Positions 45,240 to 57,300 of a stretch of 64,000 nt of DNA are shown here, piece by piece. The notes below the pieces were generated by a model. It was given only the letters and a program-made list of their open reading frames with translations. It searched no databases and was not told where the DNA came from. Both the position numbers and the translations under genes were made by a program. Source of the DNA: Helicoverpa zea (taxonomy: Eukaryota > Arthropoda > Insecta > Lepidoptera > Noctuidae); the NCBI RefSeq assembly GCF_022581195.2, contig NC_061454.1, positions 8,122,001 through 8,186,000 of the forward strand. Reading direction: 5' to 3'. The stretch's first letter is position 1, and the number at the start of each line of letters is the position of its first letter.

Positions 45240-45791
45240 CAGCATTTTTAAACGGTTTTATTTATTAAAGGGTTTTATTTAGCTCACCCTGTTTGTTTTA
45301 TTCTTTCTTGGGTCAAATTTAGTAATTCAAATTTAAGTATCTTCCTGTTGTCAGATTGATCTGAAATTTGGTACACACCTTGAATTCCGATGACAATACA
45401 ATATAGTAATATCAATAACATTGTAAATCCAAGATGGCCGCCGGTACAAAATGGCGGATTACATATTTTTTCCACAACCCCCTCAATATGGGTATCAAAT
45501 GAAAGGGCTAGTCAAGTAGAATACTGTCAGCAACCCCAGCGGGGCCCAACAAGGCCAAGGCCTACCTGGGCTGGGGGATTGTTCGAAAGAGTTACCGTGG
45601 TCTTGGTATATAAAAGGCCTACGACGAAACACAACGGTTTTTTAGTCAGTAAGAGTTTGGCACTCTCTCACCGCTGCTGACCCATATATAGAATGAGGAA
45701 TATTCGGTATTTTCATTAAATACTAAAAACTAGAAAATAAAAAATCGGTAAAAAAACTTTTAAGTTAAACGGTTTTATCTTATGTGCACTG
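45240..45791 (+). repeat. Mosaic of dispersed lepidopteran repeats
   Basis: Several phrases look like common noctuid repeats: TTTAGCTCACCCTG near 45279, AAGATGGCCGCC and AAAATGGCGG near 45431-45455, GGTATCAAATGAAAGGGCT near 45491, and GGCCTACGACGAAACACAAC near 45616. The word TTAAACGGTTTTAT occurs at about 45249 and again at 45767, so the segment may be one element with similar ends or a nested insertion. I cannot name its class. Confidence 0.45.
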
Positions 45792-46155
45792 AAAACTAGA
45801 AAATAAAAAAAAAACTGTTACTTACCTTAAACCTACGTAGGTGGTCCCGGTCATATTAGACTAAAATAAAAACGTGGGGCCCTCTGAAATCCTACCTGAA
45901 AGCATATCTTTATACTTTGGTAGATCGTGAGCTCGGCGTTCGCTGGTGAAGCCGCTACGGCTAATTATTGATTGTCAAAATCTCCAGTTACGATTATAGT
46001 AAGTCAATGCAATCCACACCTATTATACCTCTAGAAGAAAGTATTACAGCAATAGTTAGGTAATAGGCCCCACGTTTTTATTTTAGTCTAATATGACCGG
46101 GACCACCTACGTAGGTTTAAGGTAAGTAACAGTTTTTTTTTTATTTTCTAGTTTT
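45792..46155. mobile_element. MITE with perfect 90-bp inverted arms
   Basis: Positions 45792-45881 and 46066-46155 are exact reverse complements over 90 bp, including a 10-base A/T run. The arms begin AAAACTAGAAAATAAAA and reach CGTGGGGCC. The 184-bp centre is non-coding. Perfect arms suggest a recent insertion or gene conversion between arms. The outer word CTAGAAAATAAAA also occurs once outside, at about 45730. Confidence 0.8.
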
Positions 46156-47270
46156 AAATGTTCTAACTCATCCAAAATTTTTGATGATTACGATATACTT
46201 GAACTTATAAAATATTCTTAGAACAAAAACAATTAAGGCTCATAGAATTGTATACCATCAAACTATAATTAGATAGGTACATTTAAATTAATTCCATTTT
46301 TACTGTCACCTACGCCTTTAGTTAATCTATTACCACTTAAAACGTGGTCACCTAACAGGACTATTGGATGTTTAATTGCATGTTTTCCACAATATTCCTG
46401 GACTTCACTAACACGTTTACATCAATACATCCAATTAGAATTTAAATGATTACTTAGAGCTTCAAGTACAAGCTTACATGGGAAAGGACAAAACGTCATT
46501 CATGCAGTATGCGCACCTCTATGCATATTCAAATACTTATTGCAATTGTACTAATCAGTACGGTTCCAGAAATTTGGAGTAGGAGCTATGGCGTTACAAA
46601 AATGTTAGGAAACTTATCCATAAAGATGACTATCACGCGAACACATATAATTACGTGTGACACCGCCATAAATTCATTGTATTCATAATAATACATAATT
46701 ATCATCGCGATAGATTATGAGACCGTCCTGATTAAATTTTATGAATAATTTACTTTTGCTCCGGAAATCCTAACAATTGTCTGTCGTCCGTTTCACAAAG
46801 GCCGCTTTTGTTATTTTTTCCTGATATTATTAAAAAATATGCAAATCGATCGTGCCGCGACAGGATGTTCATTTTAGTAATAATGTCGATGTATTTGCAT
46901 GTAAATTACGCCCGTATCCGCGGCTGTTACAATTACAAATTGTAGCTCAATCTGCATCGTCATAGTTGTAAACAAACTGCATCACATTCAATTATAATAC
47001 ACATTACTCTTTTCCGTCAAATTAGAACTGCCGCTACAAAATTAAAGAGGCTTATTTGATCATAAAACCAACAAAATAAAAGAAAATTTTGTGTAAATAA
47101 AATCTAATTGGCTCCATTAACTTGACAAGGTAAACAATACATTGAAAAACTATAAAATAAAATTATACGGCGTTCGTATAAAACTATTTTGTTATTATAT
47201 TAATTTACATAATTACAACGTTTCGGCATTCAAGCTTGTAAACTGAGTGGCTCAAAGTTCCGCTACCGGC
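46156..47270. other. Non-coding DNA upstream of a putative promoter
   Basis: No gene or transposon is seen. AT-rich DNA with no repeated structure. Confidence 0.45.
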
Positions 47271-47273
47271 CGA

Positions 47274-47285
47274 CAGATGGCGCTA
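47274..47285 (+). promoter_or_regulatory. CTCF-like insulator motif
   Basis: CAGATGGCGCTA contains AGATGGCGC, the core of the insect CTCF site. It lies about 60 bp upstream of the putative transcription start near 47335. This is a motif match only. Confidence 0.35.
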
Positions 47286-47334
47286 CCAGTGTGTTAACAA
47301 ACCACGCGAAGTTATTTCAGCTTACAGTAGTTTC

Positions 47335-47758
47335 AGTATTAGTGAAGCAAGGTTTCATTCCGAAAGTACTTTTATACAAATTCGGAGAAACTATGTTTGC
47401 AAAAAATCCTTTCTATAACTGATGAGTTTAATAATTAGCGATTTCAAAATCAAGTGAAGAGGAAAACTGTTTAAAGAATCGTGTTCGAAGTTCGGTGGAA
47501 AACTGTGTGTTCGGCTAAGTGTTGCCTGTGACGAGTGCGGTGCAAGTAGTGCAGTGTTGCAGAGTGCATCGTTCAAGGCGGGAGGTCAGCGCGGCAGGCT
47601 GCACCGCACGCCCCCGGCCCGCCCCACGCCCCCGCCCCGCGCCCGCCGCGCCCCGCGCTCCAAGACCTCACTTGTTTTGATGTAAGGTGTCCAGTGGCCA
47701 CTATGCAAAACTCTTGCGAGAGAGGTGGCGAGTTCGCTGTCCTTGTCGCTATACTAAG
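47335..47758 (+). other. Putative first exon (5' UTR plus start) of a host gene
   Basis: A TCAGT initiator-like word sits at 47333-47337 without a TATA box. A stretch of about 420 bp follows whose GTG-rich, CpG-containing composition resembles insect 5' UTRs, including a very GC-rich island (47575-47665). The donor AAG|GTAAGA at 47758/47759 ends it. The last 56 nt are open from the ATG at 47703 (MQNSCERGGEFAVLVAIL, phase 2), but upstream ATGs exist and the Kozak context is weak, so this exon may be wholly untranslated. I do not recognise the peptide. No downstream exon was found in the window. Confidence 0.4.
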
Positions 47759-48849
47759 GTAAGATAAAGTTTTGAATTCGCACGCTTCAACTGATCTTTT
47801 TATCTTGAAATCCGTTAGTTTGGGTAAGTGATGTTTTTCCTTTTGTCTCTCGATCAACTTGTTACATTGATATCGATGAACGATTTTGTTCTGATATTTG
47901 GGTGAAACTTTCATTTCCCATGAAGTTTTTGCACTTGTGCAATTCCTGATAAAGCTAAAACAAATCATACTAAAAGTACTTAGTAAAGTTTGATCACCAG
48001 CCTAATACTTAAATAAGTTGAACATACCTACATAGTTACAAGTAAAGCTAATATAAGCTATTAAAAATATGATGTCTTGATTTTCAGTAGGAACCTATGA
48101 ATACATACAGTAGCTTTCAGTGTTTTAAGAGTTGTACAAGTATTTTCTTTTTTCCTCCTTGAAAATCTTAAGATCTTCCTGTTGAAAGATTTGTTTTTAC
48201 CGTAAAATGATTCAGTTTAATCTTCACCATTTCTAAATAAGATTGATCTACTAATATTGTTTGGCTGCAAGCTATATTTTGAAAGCTTTGGAAGTGAAAA
48301 ATTGTTATTTAAAAACTAAGTAATAGGTGTTTACTTTCGTCACATTGTAAACAATGTTAGGTACCAATGTACTTAAAATATCAGACTATCTACTGTTCAT
48401 ATTCAGAAAAAAAGGACGCAATACTTAGATTGAGACGCGACTATCAAGCCCACAGGGCCCACTACATTTCACACTTTCAAAATATTTAGTAAATTTTTTT
48501 CACGGTTGCAGAAACTAACCAAACGTAAGCATTAACCAAATAAAAAGGTACGCATAGCACGTGCTATTTGTACAGAAGCTAAACCGACCCGGCACGTGTG
48601 CCTTTTTGCTATTGTTACGGTTTCTAAATTTCCAAATTTCATCCAAAATAACCGTAATATCAAAACCGTTAACGGTGACGTGATCTGCCTTCGGAGTTAT
48701 CGGTTTATCTGCCATGCTGTACTGGGTCTCATTCCGTCACGTTTGCTTAAAAACTACGTTACTACAGCAAACACGGATTCTAATGTAACGCTTTTATTTT
48801 GGAATTTTTTCTCAGTAACCAATGAGGTTGGTTGCAACTTTATTTTGAA
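47759..48849 (+). other. Non-coding DNA, probably intron
   Basis: Nothing recognisable. If the putative exon ending at 47758 is real, everything to its right up to the window end may lie in its first intron. Confidence 0.35.
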
Positions 48850-49053
48850 TCCTACTAATATTATAAACGCGAAAGTTTGTATGTATGGATGTATGGATGT
48901 TTGTTACTCTTTCACGCAAAAACTACTGAATGGATTTTAATGAAACTTTACAATAATATAGCTTATACATCAGAATAACACATAGGCTACAATTTGTAAA
49001 CATATTGTTCGAAATACTAAACCTGCGCAGACGAAGTCGCGGGCACCAGCTAG
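48850..49053 (+). mobile_element. Non-autonomous Helitron
   Basis: It starts TCCTACTAATATTATAAACG after an A and ends GACGAAGTCGCGGGCACCAG followed by CTAG and a T. Both ends fit lepidopteran Helitrons, with insertion between A and T. No coding capacity. Confidence 0.85.
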
Positions 49054-49888
49054 TAAGTAAATAAATATGTATTTCTTACTAGAAACATACTTAGGTACTA
49101 ACATACTCAGAGCCTTCCTGAACATACTGAGGTAATAGTTAGGTCTAAATTATATAATGATTGTTCAAGCAAGCCTACTTAAATGTTAGTTCCTGACAAT
49201 GACTGTCTCGAGGATAAGAAAACCTGCAACCACTTGATTAGCAAACATCTTCATACACCAAAACACATTAAAACTCTTTATGTTTTAGACGTGGCTGGAT
49301 AAAATTCTAAACCAAAACGTTGTGGATACTTCAGCCTTCAGATCAGATATTCAAAAAATTTACATGTAGGTATCCACCTTCGTCCGGCGTTTCTTCAAGA
49401 GAAATCAGTGCCGTAAAATGCCCCAAGAATTTGCCCAAAGAACACCATAAACGTATCATGTCCGACCCTTATATACACATGTAAGTATGTTTAAGTATTG
49501 TAATGACATTTAAAGAATGAATTAAATATTTACACGACACGACATTGTATTGTTTTATCACTGACAGCGGAACTCGATTGTCACCGCAAAATCCTGGAAC
49601 GGCTTTGAACAAAACCAGTTTTGATGCAAAAAATGAGTTAATTGATTTCGTTAGTTTAGTCATACTAATTTGCTGATTAATATTAAACAACCGCCATATA
49701 CGTGCCGATGTTGCAGATGGCCGGTAACTACTTGTTTTACATCAGGGAAATTTTATGGTTTTGAATGCGTTTCGTTAAAGCCGTCGGTAGCGAGGCGTCC
49801 TAACAATTTGTTGATGCTTATGCCAAAGTATTTGGTGACTGAGATGAGGTGGAATACTACACAGATGAATGTAACTTTGACTTGTAGT
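49054..49888. other. Non-coding DNA
   Basis: No supported feature. The short open frames are not protein-like. Confidence 0.4.
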
Positions 49889-49892
49889 TTAA

Positions 49893-50719
49893 CCTTAGAA
49901 AGATAATCATTTTGTACTACGGAAAAGATAATCATGCGTAAAATTGACGCGTGTAATTCAATTAGCTGTAGCTCTAGGTTTATTAGTTTATTTAAATAAA
50001 TTATATTTTATTGTAAATACACATATATTCTAATAATTAAAACTGCAGATATTTTTTTTACTTATTTATTTATATTAAAAAAACAACAAAAATCTAAACG
50101 TCTTCTATAAATCAATGAAATTATATAACACTTACTCTTTCAAGTGATAACTAATTTATTATTCTAATAATCAGTCTGTTTTTTAGGAAAATATCAAGAA
50201 TTAGCTTATCTTATAATATAGGAACATAAATTTATATAAAAGTAAGTTACAAACAGCTTTGGCACATATCAACGTTATGCTCACGACATATCACTTTCTT
50301 ATACATTTTTTGCAGGACGCACTTGCTTTTCGCCTTTTTTAGAAGGGCAATAGGAACAATAAATTCGTTTTTTCGCTGCTGGCCCACAATCATTGTCTTC
50401 GGGTGTTTCAGGCACCTCATTTGGTAGTATATTAGAGATATTATCTCGCAAATATCTCTGCAAAGTAGGGGCGTCTAAATCACGATAAAGATAATCATGA
50501 GTAATTTTGACTCACGCGGTCGTTATATTTCAAAATTGGTGGCACTTACCTTATTGACACGTACGCCATACGGTTACTCCCAGCGACGAATGAAATGTCA
50601 TAAACGCACAGCTATGAATTCGCGCTAGTTCGAAAGAAATAGCAATTAAAAAAAAAATGCATGCGTAAACTATGTTTCACCCTAGAAAGATAATCTGCGT
50701 AAAGATTATCTTTCTAGGG
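49893..50719 (-). mobile_element. piggyBac-like element, internally deleted (IFP2-related)
   Basis: A TTAA at 49889-49892 is followed by CCTTAGAAAGATAATCAT and, after a short spacer, AAAGATAATCATGCGTAAAA TTGACGCGTG, the nested terminal and subterminal repeats of the piggyBac 3' end read from outside. On the right, AAAGATAATCATGAGTAATT TTGACTCACGCGGTCGTTAT (50487-50526) is the internal repeat of the piggyBac 5' end, and TTTCTAGGG (50711-50719) is its terminus. The element is therefore in minus orientation. About two thirds of the usual 2.5 kb is gone: only a C-terminal coding relic remains. The close match to the T. ni element is from memory of its ends. The right TTAA is lost. Confidence 0.85.
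50246..50480 (-). pseudogene. piggyBac transposase, C-terminal cysteine-rich relic
   Basis: The minus strand encodes LQRYLRDNISNILPNEVPET, then RIYCSYCPSKKGEK, and in a second frame KVICREHNVDMCQSC before the stop at 50246. This is the order of the transposase's C-terminal zinc-binding (RING/PHD-like) domain, which contacts the terminal repeats. A frameshift near 50325 breaks it, and one CxxC pair is lost. The DDD catalytic core and N-terminus are absent, so no active enzyme is possible. The upstream edge of the relic joins directly to the element's 5' end, consistent with one large internal deletion. Confidence 0.75.
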
Positions 50720-50730
50720 TGAAACATAGT
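50669..50730. repeat. Perfect palindrome at the piggyBac-like terminus
   Basis: Positions 50669-50696 and 50703-50730 are perfect 28-base reverse complements separated by GCGTAA. Each arm contains the piggyBac terminus CCCTAGAAAGATAATCT plus 11 bp of flank (ACTATGTTTCA and its complement). The terminus is thus present twice, head to head, with inverted flanks. Confidence 0.9.
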
Positions 50731-50908
50731 ACATTGATACAAAATAGGTTTGGTTTGCCTTCTGTTTAAATAGATGCTTATCACGTACCTGTAACAACAC
50801 ATTTTTTTAATTGCTCTAGTTATTGCAATTTTGATATCGGTGGTTTTTTTAACATTCCACGCGTCTCCATTTTTGTTTGTTCACTATGAAATAGGAGCAC
50901 AGAGGTAA

Positions 50909-51353
50909 AGGCGCGGTTCCACCGCAGTGCACGCTGTGCACGGACACGCGGCGCATTTTAGCTGCGTGTATTCATTTGTTTGACAACGTGGGTCTACATT
51001 TCCACTGAAGTACACGAATATGACCCACGACTATGTATAGCGTGGCACGGCGCACGGGTAGACCCACGCTGACAGCGTTGAGCTACGTAACCGCTTACAA
51101 CAACTGCTCTGCGATAACCGAGCTGTACATAGTCGTGGGTCTTATTCGAGTACTCCAGTGGAAACGTAGACCCACGTTGACAGCGTTGAGCTATGTAACC
51201 GCCTATTTGAGCAAGCCACGCGTGTATCAATGACGTCAATTCATGCGTAGCCTCTCCGTGGGTTGCAGTGGACACAACCACATACATTTTCTTACAAAGC
51301 GAAGCTTAATACACGTGCGTAGCCTCTCCGTGCACCGCGGTGGAGCCGCGCCT
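50909..51353. mobile_element. 445-bp MITE with TAA duplication and nested repeats
   Basis: Terminal inverted repeats AGGCGCGG(T/C)TCCACCGC and on (25 bp, two mismatches) are flanked by TAA at 50906-50908 and 51354-51356, a 3-bp duplication typical of PIF/Harbinger-like elements. Inside, 50984-51037 and 51126-51179 form a second inverted repeat of 54 bp. A 37-bp direct repeat (51058-51094 and 51166-51202; GACCCACGCTGACAGCGTTG) carries two mismatches. It has no coding capacity. Confidence 0.8.
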
Positions 51354-51356
51354 TAA

Positions 51357-54300
51357 TAAAAACTCTAAAAACAAATCCTAACGAACTTCGACTACTCGGC
51401 CCTTTTTATTTCATTCAAAACCATGGACTGATATGACTGATTCAGGACTGGATACAATCGTTTTCATCACATTGCAATTAGAGAATAATTCTTAATAAGT
51501 ACAACCAGTTACTAACAAGTGGATACAAAATATTGTGTAAACCGCAACAGGTAAAAAGCCGGTAAAGTTTCTACGTACGCGGTGCACTTTTTACAAGAGA
51601 TTGTAATATTTAATTCAAGTACAATGTCGATTTATGATCGTGGTGGGAATATCTATACAGTATGTACAACAGTAATTTAATAAACAAGAAAAGCCAGTGT
51701 AGAATTGTTAGTTTTTACTAAAGAGGAGATGAGCGCGCAGCGAACCCCGCGGGTGGCGCAAGCCGCGGGCGAGTCCATGTTTCATAATTAGCTCTGTTAT
51801 GAATTTTATAAATGTTTCATGCGCACTACATGGGTAGCCGACAATTAATTAACTCCTGCACAGTGCTTACATTAATTAGCCGAGAGACATGTCATGTTTG
51901 TTCGTCATACATTATACATACACGGCCGCGTTCTCTTGGAAAATTTATTAATATTACGTTACCTTTCAATAATTCAAACTGAATTGTCTTCATACTACAT
52001 TGTATTTCTAAATAATTGCTAATTGGACCACCCCTGTTGTATTTCGCCGGTATCGATTTCTTAACTAATTAATGTGTATGATTATTTTTTTGATAGTGTT
52101 TTTTGTATGTGTATATTGGACTGTCTACAAAATTCATTACGTCCTACTATTATTAAGTTTTTATGATACAAATTTGTGATTAAAATCGGAGACAGGTAGT
52201 AGAATCGTAGAATCTGCTCCAACCGTAGCTATTTATGTAACTGGTTAGGTATAATAATATTGCCAACTGCCGTTGTAACAATACGGACATGAATCTTCAC
52301 TTGATTACTTCCTTTCAGTTCACCCAGTAATGAACAATAAATATCTAATCCTAATTTAGAGTGCAGTTGCCATTTCACCCTCTCCCCTTCGCGCAGAACA
52401 CAGTAAATGAGTTTCCTTATAACAATGATATCATTCCTATATCTAAGTATTTAAGCCATACAGCTAGTAATTTCTCATTTAGCTTCAGAAAGGGTCTGAT
52501 CTTCATCTTATTTCATTTCAAAATAACCTATATTGGTCCTATAGCTGGAATTTAATATCTTTCGTACAAAACAAAAATAATGCCTTAGCACAATATTTAT
52601 TTTATCCGATTTATATTGCACTCCAATAAATGGCCGACATTAATAATCAAAGTGGAATATTTCATTAAGACAGTAGAGACCACTAAGTTTTACAACTTAA
52701 TTGCTTTCGCAAACTATAACAGGATCAGTTTTTATGATACACCCACAAAGGCGCCCCGAGAATTTCGACTCTAATCATTCATATTATTTATTTTTTGTGT
52801 CATAATTCCTCACGATGAGGAATGGGTCCCGATCGACTCGATAGTTTTATTCATTTTATGAAGACAAAGTTATGAGTCGGCGATATTGCTGAACTTTCTA
52901 CGAAATGATCTCTGTATAAATCAGAGAACAACGTCGGTTGGGGACGAATGAATATTGTCGGTAGGTACTAAACATTCTAATCATCCTACTGTAATCTAGA
53001 GAGTATTTGTCGAACGGCATGGAATATTGCGAATGTCAGGAATAAGCCGCGCCGCACAATGGGCTGCGGAGTGATAAGGCGAGCGACTGGCGCTGCCCGC
53101 GGTGCGCGACCCGCCGATTGTCCGACCATCGGTAATTTTCCCATGATCGAGAATGTAGCTTTACGATACCCCTACATTGACTACACTCGAAAAACTATTT
53201 TTAAGTATAATATATCATTTGCAAGTTCAAAGTACCCCGGCTATTAGCTATCATAATGCGCAGCCCGGCCTCACACAACAACCCTTGTATTGAACGAGTC
53301 GAGTAATTAAAGAGGCATTGTATAAAGGATAAAAGCTTTTCAAATACCGTCTAGATGAATTAGGGATACGAATTCCTAAAAACAATTGAAGCAGTCGATA
53401 AAGTTAGCCTTCTACTTAGCAATTAAAAAAGTAAAACAAGAATGTTTTGTTTCCAGATAATAAAGCTTCGGACAGAGAGTATAAAGTTCAAAATGGTATT
53501 ACGATTTACATCCTTCGAGAAAAATAACCTTGTTCGGAAGTGAGAAAGCTTTCCACCTATTCACTGAAAATAAAATGTAAAAAACTGGATGTTTTAAAGA
53601 AAATTAAAAACAAGGAAGTTTTGCCGATTGCGCCTGGTACCTAATCTACTCCGTGTAAAGAAGAAATTAACACAACTTTCTTGGATATTTATTACGCTAC
53701 TTTTATTACTTTACTTTTACGAGGCTGAAATTTAAACAGAAAAGTACTTACCTATTGTGCCTGCTAATGTTTCAAATTAATGATTGAGAATAAATAAACA
53801 TTGAGTAAGTCTGGCTATTTTTGTTTGTTTTGACAACCGATCAGTGTGTACTTATTCTTACTATGTTGCTGTTGCTACATAAAGTTTTTATAGATATCTT
53901 TAGAGATTTAATATCTACAAATAATTTTTGTATTTAAGTGTTAAAATTAATTAAATGTAGGCATTAAAAATAGTTTTCATGTATTTGCAAGATAAATTAT
54001 ATGTAATTTTTACCACGTATAATTATGTTATTTCTTATAAATTAAACCAAAATTACGTAAATTATTAAAATACCATATTTTTTGTGGCCAACGGGTACCT
54101 ACGTAGTTCCAAGTGATTTCACGCACATACGCATAACTTAAGTTTTGTTTCCCAGTATCGGTCCATGTAAACCATTAATTAATTAAGTACTATGCACACA
54201 ACTCGATAGAAACACGTTTGTCCGCTAGTAAAATTTTAATATACTCTAATCAGGTGTCAAGCTATGCTGCCCATTTTCCAAACTCTTGAACACTTTCATA

Positions 54301-57300
54301 AATACTTACACAAATTATGATAATAAAGTAAATAAATTAAGTAAATCAATATGATTGTAGCTGGTCAATAAAATAGACTTGGGGACCCCCCACGATGGTA
54401 AACTCGGTTAGCTTGAACGAGTTGTAGGAGAGCTCGCAAAACCTTACTACCGCTCAGCCGTCATCGAGTATAATAACTGTAGCTAAATTCTTCATTATGA
54501 CTTATTTACATTTTTATAAGTTGATATCAAGTCATAAAGGAGTGTTAAGTTCCCGGCTTATTGCCAACTTCCGTTAGCTATAAGTTCCCCGTCGCCGCTT
54601 GCTATCCAATAGTCACGAATGATTCGCCACGGAAACTTGATTTGTGTTACAACTTCAAAACTTATTCAACACTTGAGCCGTGATAATAAACAGATCTAAA
54701 TTGCAGCGCTAAGTTTAGAAACATAAACATCTGTTCGTGATTGTATTGTGTCGAATCTACGACCTTTTTCCTTTCCAGTTATAAAGTATAGATTGTTATC
54801 GATAAAGTTATTTCAATATACTGCACATTTAAAAGGATTGTCGTTATGGAACCGTGTCGACATTTCTGATTATTTATCAAGCTACGAGGCCCATAAAACT
54901 TAAAATGCCTTTAAAAATCAGATTATAAAACAAGTTCTTTGTTTCTGTGTTAAAAATTCGTGATGACGGTCCTTTGAAAGGCTATAATGAGTATTGATTT
55001 AAATTACGTGGATTAAAAAATCTGGGAAAAATTATAACGAGAGGATGCCGCCATCTGTTTGCCTATACGATGATAATAACGTGGACCTTGCCTCGACGTA
55101 ACCTGTGAACACACGTGCTTTCTCAGTTTGGGTCTACAATGACCTCATCGTTATTACGTCAATATTTAATACAAGTGAGTTGAGGCCCTATATAGATATA
55201 AAAGAACATTTATTATACTCTTTATAAAGACTGTGCTGTAAAATTATTAACCTGCCTGATCTTCAATTTAGTCTTAAATTATCGTGTTCTTATATTAAGA
55301 GAAAAACAATAACAGTTCAAAATATTTATAGCACAATTAAAACAGTCCTTATTTTATCCATTCCACATTAATCCTCGCGTTAATTTTTTTAAGAATAATG
55401 AACCAGACATTTTTATAACAAAGGTCCTTGGCCGTGCATCTTGATCTTAATGTTATCTCTAATAGGTCAATAAATAAGGAGCAACGTGCGAGCTTCGGCG
55501 GAGCGGACGCGGGCGCGGGGACGCGACACGTACCAGCGGCTTATTAAAATATAAAATAATGAAAACGACCGCAGCTCATATGACACTGTGTTTTATATTC
55601 ATATTATTTAATCGTCGATGCGAGTTCTTGAATTCCTACATCTGAATAAGGACTGCCTACATACAGAGCAACTCAGCTCTTGGGTCCATTGCGAAAAAAT
55701 GTTCTATGAATAGGTACATACTGTAAATTGTGCATAACTACAATTTGTAACTTCAAGAAATAAAACGTTTTAGGGATATTCACACAACAACTCGAAGTAT
55801 CTGCATTTTCTTATTTTAAAATGAATGCAAACAACCTTCAAAGGAATTATAATAAAAGGCAATATAAAGTTAGGTTTTATGATAGGACAATCTGGCTTAT
55901 GAATGAAATGTAAACAGCCGCAATGAAATGATATAAATGATGCGCGGTGGTACGGCGTACAATCAGTCGGCGGCATCTAGCGGCCAGCCGGGTCCGTCCG
56001 CTTTATGATGTTACACTCTTTTATTTAGATATTTGTACGGATCCCCTCATTTTTATTCACCCGAAAACATTATTATGCATAAATAAGTACTCTTTTATTT
56101 TATTCCCATCGTTATTTCAATACGTTAAGTTTCAAAGTTGGCTTCGTCACCTCTTGTGCGTGCGCCCGCCGCCCGAGATGTGGCGACAATATTTAACAGA
56201 TAACGAGATAAGCCTCTTTTTAAAGAGGTTTGATGTAACTTGATACTCAGCTATATCTATTATTTTATGCTTTATGGATAGGATGTGTGTTTAAAGTTGA
56301 ATATTAATTGACGTTTGTGCTTGTTGGTGTTTTATTTGGAGATAAATATCCATATGAGCTGAATTGACTTTTGGCACCCAAGCAGCTATGTGGGTTTTGT
56401 TATTGATATCTGAACATTATTTTTTGTAATAGGGAGTGACAAGAGGAGTTAGGATACATTAGTCGTAGTGCTGTAAGGTGTCAGGCAGTAGCGGGGGTCG
56501 AGCATAACAATTAGTTGTGAGGACGCGGAGCTTGCGAGCCAGGCCGGGCGAGCGGACGGTAGCGCGCCCCGCTGGGCCCCCCGGCGTGCCACGCGCCCGC
56601 CGGCCCCAGCAACGCGACAACATGTCTAATATTTAATATCTTAATAACCGATTAGGGTGTGTTTAGTATGCACTTTGAATAATTATACACGTCGTTTTAA
56701 CAAATTGAGCTCTGATTATGTAGCACACAAATTAAATGTGACAACGCTGTCCGCTCGCAGTGGGACGCCGCCGAAGCTGCAAGTTGCGAAACGTCACTCA
56801 CATTCATGAAGAGGTCAGCACTTTATTTAACTTACTACTACACTGTTATCAGAATCGATTAAAACCATAATTTAATTTCATATTTGATTTAGTTACTTAC
56901 CTACGTGTTTAGGAGCCTATCATTTTTTATTTTAGCACAATGGTACCTAATTAAAAGTTGTCCAAGATTGAAACCATGATGTGACCTCCGTCTAATGACA
57001 AATGGTATTCGTAAGGGGTCGTTAATGGCTGGAAAGTTCAACATTGGCGTCGACGACGGTGTGAACGCGAGGCGGCGCGGGCGCGGGCGGCATACGCCGG
57101 TTATTGAGAGCGATTTGGGCAAGCAGTCTCAATACAAGTACATGCGACTGATTTACGAGACGAGCGTGTGCCCTTTGTGCTCCAGCTGACTAATGGACGG
57201 ACGCTCACGGACATTTATGTAGATTGATTGTATGAATTTTATTCACAATGTTAATACAGTAACAGATTTAGATGTCATTTAGAAATGGCGCTCTAAAGTT

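Noticed and set aside
47573..47968. 131-codon minus-strand frame ending in Gly/Ala-rich sequence
   Set aside because: The Gly/Ala part simply translates the GC-rich island of the putative plus-strand first exon; no motif is present.
50994..51287. 97-codon minus-strand frame with an internal repeat (AQRCQRGST twice)
   Set aside because: The repeat is the 37-bp direct repeat of the MITE translated; the element is non-coding.
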